From Hyphomicrobiaceae bacterium (GTDB lineage: Bacteria > Pseudomonadota > Alphaproteobacteria > Rhizobiales > Hyphomicrobiaceae), in NCBI GenBank assembly GCA_021775715.1, contig JAJFHI010000182.1, forward strand, positions 1 through 8,153: a DNA stretch of 8,153 nt. The letters run 5' to 3'. Positions 5,482 to 8,153 of this stretch are shown piece by piece. The notes under the pieces were generated by a model that worked only from the letters and a program-made list of their open reading frames with translations, searched no databases and was not told the DNA's origin. The position numbers and the translations under genes were made by a program. Each line of letters begins with the position of its first letter. The first letter of the stretch is position 1.

Positions 5482-6852
5482 ATGACAGTCAATGTACGCT
5501 TTGCGCCGAGCCCAACCGGCCGCCTCCATATCGGAAATATCCGAACCGCCATTCTGAACTGGCTTCTGGCCCGCAAGGAAGGCGGCAATTTTCTGCTGCG
5601 CTTCGACGACACCGACCGCGAGCGCTCAACGGAGGAATTTGTCGAAGCCATTCGCGAGGATCTGACGTGGCTGGGTCTCACCTGGGACCGAGAAGCTCGT
5701 CAGTCGGAACGGACTGCGCGTTATGACGAAATCGCGGAAAAGTGGAAGGCTGAGGGTCGGCTTTATGCGTGCTTTGAGACCGGCGACGAACTGGAGCGCA
5801 AGAGAAAGCGGCAGTTAGGCCGCGGCCTGCCACCTATTTATGACCGCGCCGGGTTGAAGCTTGATGATGCCAAACGTGCCGAACTCGAAGCCGAAGTCGG
5901 CAAGCCGCATTGGCGTTTCCGCCTGCCGAATACCAAGTCCGACGACAGCCTTGCGCCCGAGACGACGATCGTCACCTGGGACGACGTCGTGCGCGGCAAG
6001 CAAACGGTTGATCTCGGCTCACTGTCAGATCCTGTCCTGATCCGTGCCGATGGCTCATACCTCTACACGCTGACAAGTGTCATCGACGACAGCGAACTCG
6101 AAATTACACACGTCCTACGCGGCGCCGACCACATTACCAACACGGGTGTGCAGGTCGCGCTGTTTGAAGCGCTTGGATTGACGCCTCCGACGTTCGGCCA
6201 CCACAATCTACTGGTCATGGCCGACGGCGGTGCATTGTCGAAACGCCTTGGTTCGTTGTCGATTGCGAGTTTGCGCGAAAGCGGCCTGGAGGCGCTCGCC
6301 GTTGACTGTCATGCGGCCTTGATCGGCACGTCGGACGCAATCGAACCACATTTGTCATTGGATGATCTGGCGGCCTTGTTTGCACCGTCGAAAGTGTCAT
6401 CGTCACCTGCGAAGTTTGATGAAACCGAACTTGCCGGCCTCAATGCCAGGATTCTGCATATGACGCCTTACGACACCGTCGCAGATCGCCTTGAAGCGCT
6501 GGGTATTACAGGCAGCGAAGACTTTTGGTTGGCAGTTCGCGGAAACCTGGAACACTTCGACAATGCGCGCGAGTGGTGGAAAATCGTCTCAACGGCGATT
6601 ACGCCGAAGATTGAAGATGCCGATTTCACCAACACCGCTGCCGAGTTGCTGCCACCTGAACCGTGGGACGACTCCATGTGGTCGACCTGGACCAAGGCCA
6701 TCAAAGCCGAAACCGATGCGAAGGGCCGCGCCTTGTTTCATCCCCTACGGCTGGCACTCACAGCTCGCGACAACGGCCCCGAGCTAAAACCACTCATGGC
6801 CATCATGGGCCGTGATCGTGTGCTAGCGCGACTAAAAGGTGAGAAGGCTTAG
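5482..6852 (+). CDS. gltX: Glutamyl-tRNA synthetase
   Basis: This class I aminoacyl-tRNA synthetase loads glutamate onto tRNA in the cytoplasm. The 456-residue protein opens with VRFAPSPTGRLHIGNIRTA, where HIGN (16-19) is the HIGH motif. FDDTDRERS (41-49) is the conserved acidic block, and TSVIDDSELEITHVLRGADHITNT (198-221) is the Rossmann-fold active-site region. ALSKRLGSLSI (251-261) is the KMSKS equivalent. The C-terminal helical anticodon-binding part ends with GRALFHPLRLALTARDNGPEL. The LSKRLG form and the length just over 450 residues resemble the shorter of the GltX types in alphaproteobacteria. Those bacteria often carry two copies, one of which may also charge tRNA-Gln for GatCAB. 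Which type this is cannot be settled here. No Shine-Dalgarno motif is visible before the ATG at 5482. The stop overlaps that of the opposite-strand thiolase. Confidence 0.96.
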   Translation: MTVNVRFAPSPTGRLHIGNIRTAILNWLLARKEGGNFLLRFDDTDRERSTEEFVEAIREDLTWLGLTWDREARQSERTARYDEIAEKWKAEGRLYACFETGDELERKRKRQLGRGLPPIYDRAGLKLDDAKRAELEAEVGKPHWRFRLPNTKSDDSLAPETTIVTWDDVVRGKQTVDLGSLSDPVLIRADGSYLYTLTSVIDDSELEITHVLRGADHITNTGVQVALFEALGLTPPTFGHHNLLVMADGGALSKRLGSLSIASLRESGLEALAVDCHAALIGTSDAIEPHLSLDDLAALFAPSKVSSSPAKFDETELAGLNARILHMTPYDTVADRLEALGITGSEDFWLAVRGNLEHFDNAREWWKIVSTAITPKIEDADFTNTAAELLPPEPWDDSMWSTWTKAIKAETDAKGRALFHPLRLALTARDNGPELKPLMAIMGRDRVLARLKGEKA

Positions 6853-8126
6853 GCTGCTTCCATAATCGCAGCCACACCCATGCCGCCAGCGGTGCAAACC
6901 GAAATTAGGCCGCGACCGCCGTTCTCATCAAGCAATTCTGCGAGATTGCCCATGATGCGCGCGCCGGTGGCAGCAAACGGGTGACCGAATGCAATCGATG
7001 ATCCTTTGACGTTCATCTTGGAGCGATCGATTTCACCGAGCGGTTCATCGTGGCCAAGCTCGGTGCGGCAATATTCTGCGTCTTTCCAAGCTTTAAGAGT
7101 GCAAAGTACCTGGGCTGCAAACGCCTCATGGATTTCATAAAAATCGAAGTCCTGCAATGTCAACCCGGCGCAATCCAGCATTTTGGAAACGGCAATCGTT
7201 GGCGCCATCAACAAACCATCACCGCCGACAAAATCATTTGCCGCTGTTTGTGAGTACGTGAGGTAAGCCTTGATCGGCAGGTTGTGTTCTTTCGCCCATT
7301 CCTCTGAGCAGAGCAGAACAGCAGCAGCGCCATCGGTCAGTGGTGTTGAATTGGCGGCCGTCAAAGTGCCTTCAGGAGATCTGTCGAAAGCTGTTTTTAA
7401 TGTTGAGAGCTTTTCCATGGTGGCGTCGGCACGGATGTTGTTGTCGCGGAATACGCCGGCGTACGGGACAACAAGCTTTTCCATGTAGCCGGACTCATAA
7501 GCTTCAGCAGCCTTCTTATGGCTCTCGATTGCCAGTTGGTCCTGGTCCTGGCGCGATATTTCCCATTCCTTGGCCATGAGTTCGCAGTGTTGGCCCATGG
7601 TAAGGCCAGTGCGCGGCTCGGCGACGGTCGGCGGAAGAGGCGCAAGTTCGCCAGGGGTTAGGCCGGCAAACACTTTTATTTTGTCCAGGGTCGTTTTTTT
7701 CATACCGGCGGTGACAAGCCGCTTGGAGAATTTTTTAGAGAACACGATCGGTGCATCAGATGTGGTGTCTGACCCCATCGCAATGCCGCTTTCAATCTGG
7801 CCGCTGGCAATTTTAGCGCCGATGCCCATTGCCGCTTGAAGACTGGTTCCACACGCCTGCATCATGGTCGTGCCAGGTGTTGAGCTTGCGAGCTTTGTGC
7901 CAAGGACTGCTTCGCGCGCAATATTCCAATCCTTGGAATGCGTCACGACCGCACCACCAACAACATCGTCAATGTGGCGACCGGCCAAGCCATAGCGGTC
8001 AACTAGACCGTCCAGTGCCGCCGTCATCATGTCGAGGTTGGAAAGGTCGGCGTAGAGTGTGTTGGAGCGGCAGAACGGAATTCTGGTGCCACCGATTACA
8101 GCAACGCGGCGCAGTTTGTCGGTCAT
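6849..8126 (-). CDS. fadI: FadI-type thiolase (acetyl-CoA C-acyltransferase)
   Basis: It cleaves 3-ketoacyl-CoA with CoA to acetyl-CoA and a shortened acyl-CoA, the last step of fatty-acid beta-oxidation. The 425-residue protein has all thiolase landmarks: nucleophile Cys92 in MMQACGTSLQAA, His333 in EIHEAFAAQ, GHPFAATGAR at 381-390, and Cys411 in CTAGGMG as the second catalytic cysteine. HEAFA in place of the NEAFA of biosynthetic thiolases, together with LAPLPPTVAEPRTGLTMGQ and AFDRSPEGTLTAANSTPLTDGAAA, places it with FadI and mitochondrial trifunctional-protein beta subunits. It probably works with a FadJ-like alpha subunit, which is not in this window. The start at 8126 is well supported: AAGGAG (complement of 8136-8141) lies 9 bases upstream. 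The 27 bases to the right edge have an open - strand frame closing with TAA at 8130-8132, possibly the tail of an upstream gene, but too short to call. Confidence 0.93.
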   Translation of the reverse strand: MTDKLRRVAVIGGTRIPFCRSNTLYADLSNLDMMTAALDGLVDRYGLAGRHIDDVVGGAVVTHSKDWNIAREAVLGTKLASSTPGTTMMQACGTSLQAAMGIGAKIASGQIESGIAMGSDTTSDAPIVFSKKFSKRLVTAGMKKTTLDKIKVFAGLTPGELAPLPPTVAEPRTGLTMGQHCELMAKEWEISRQDQDQLAIESHKKAAEAYESGYMEKLVVPYAGVFRDNNIRADATMEKLSTLKTAFDRSPEGTLTAANSTPLTDGAAAVLLCSEEWAKEHNLPIKAYLTYSQTAANDFVGGDGLLMAPTIAVSKMLDCAGLTLQDFDFYEIHEAFAAQVLCTLKAWKDAEYCRTELGHDEPLGEIDRSKMNVKGSSIAFGHPFAATGARIMGNLAELLDENGGRGLISVCTAGGMGVAAIMEAA

Positions 8127-8135
8127 AGATTACGT

Positions 8136-8141
8136 CTCCTT
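8136..8141 (-). promoter_or_regulatory. Shine-Dalgarno site of the fadI-type gene
   Basis: Read on the - strand this is AAGGAG, 9 bases before the ATG whose first base is 8126. It is the strongest ribosome site in the window and fixes the thiolase start. Confidence 0.75.
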
Positions 8142-8153
8142 GGGGCCATGCGA

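Noticed and set aside
5059..5529. A - strand open frame in the spacer encodes GQTGTGKT, which looks like a Walker A nucleotide-binding motif.
   Set aside because: The frame overlaps the gltX start, is Arg/Ser/Gly-rich, and shows no Walker B or other ATPase motif. The match is most likely chance within a repeat-rich stretch.
8130..8153. Possible last seven codons of another - strand gene (ending TAA at 8130-8132) upstream of the thiolase.
   Set aside because: Seven codons at the window edge carry no identifying information; an operon with a FadJ-like gene is plausible but not visible here.

Overview
The window reads as chromosomal DNA from an alphaproteobacterium. The basis is moderate to high GC, a class II (plant/actinobacterial-type) DAHP synthase, a glutaminase-fused NAD+ synthetase, and a short alphaproteobacterial-style GluRS with an LSKRLG signature. 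Order and genus cannot be resolved by reading alone. Nearly all of it is ordinary core-metabolism sequence. I see no transposase, integrase, phage gene, CRISPR array, tRNA or rRNA.

Layout: bases 1-206 hold the 3' end of a thioredoxin gene. A 181-base spacer follows, with a weak hairpin and a weak promoter candidate. Then come four genes on the + strand. They are class II DAHP synthase (388-1776, entry to the shikimate pathway), a YiiX/Peptidase_C92-like permuted papain-fold hydrolase (1810-2703), glutamine-dependent NAD+ synthetase nadE (2758-4482), and a small two-helix membrane protein of unknown function (4570-5007). Their spacers are short (33, 54 and 87 bases), so they could be co-transcribed. 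A 474-base gene-free stretch (5008-5481) then separates this group from gltX (5482-6852). That stretch is the only structurally odd part of the window: it holds two strong hairpins, an imperfect direct repeat of about 53 bases, and a weak hint of terminal inverted repeats. A FadI-type thiolase (6849-8126) lies on the - strand and meets gltX tail to tail, with the two stop codons overlapping.

The genes belong to separate pathways: aromatic amino-acid synthesis, NAD synthesis, tRNA charging and fatty-acid beta-oxidation. Nothing in the sequence shows them acting as one system. The most worthwhile leads are the repeat-rich spacer upstream of gltX, the apparently cytoplasmic YiiX-like hydrolase placed between biosynthetic genes, and the overlapping convergent stops. 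I found no convincing evidence of a new defence, mobile or biosynthetic system.
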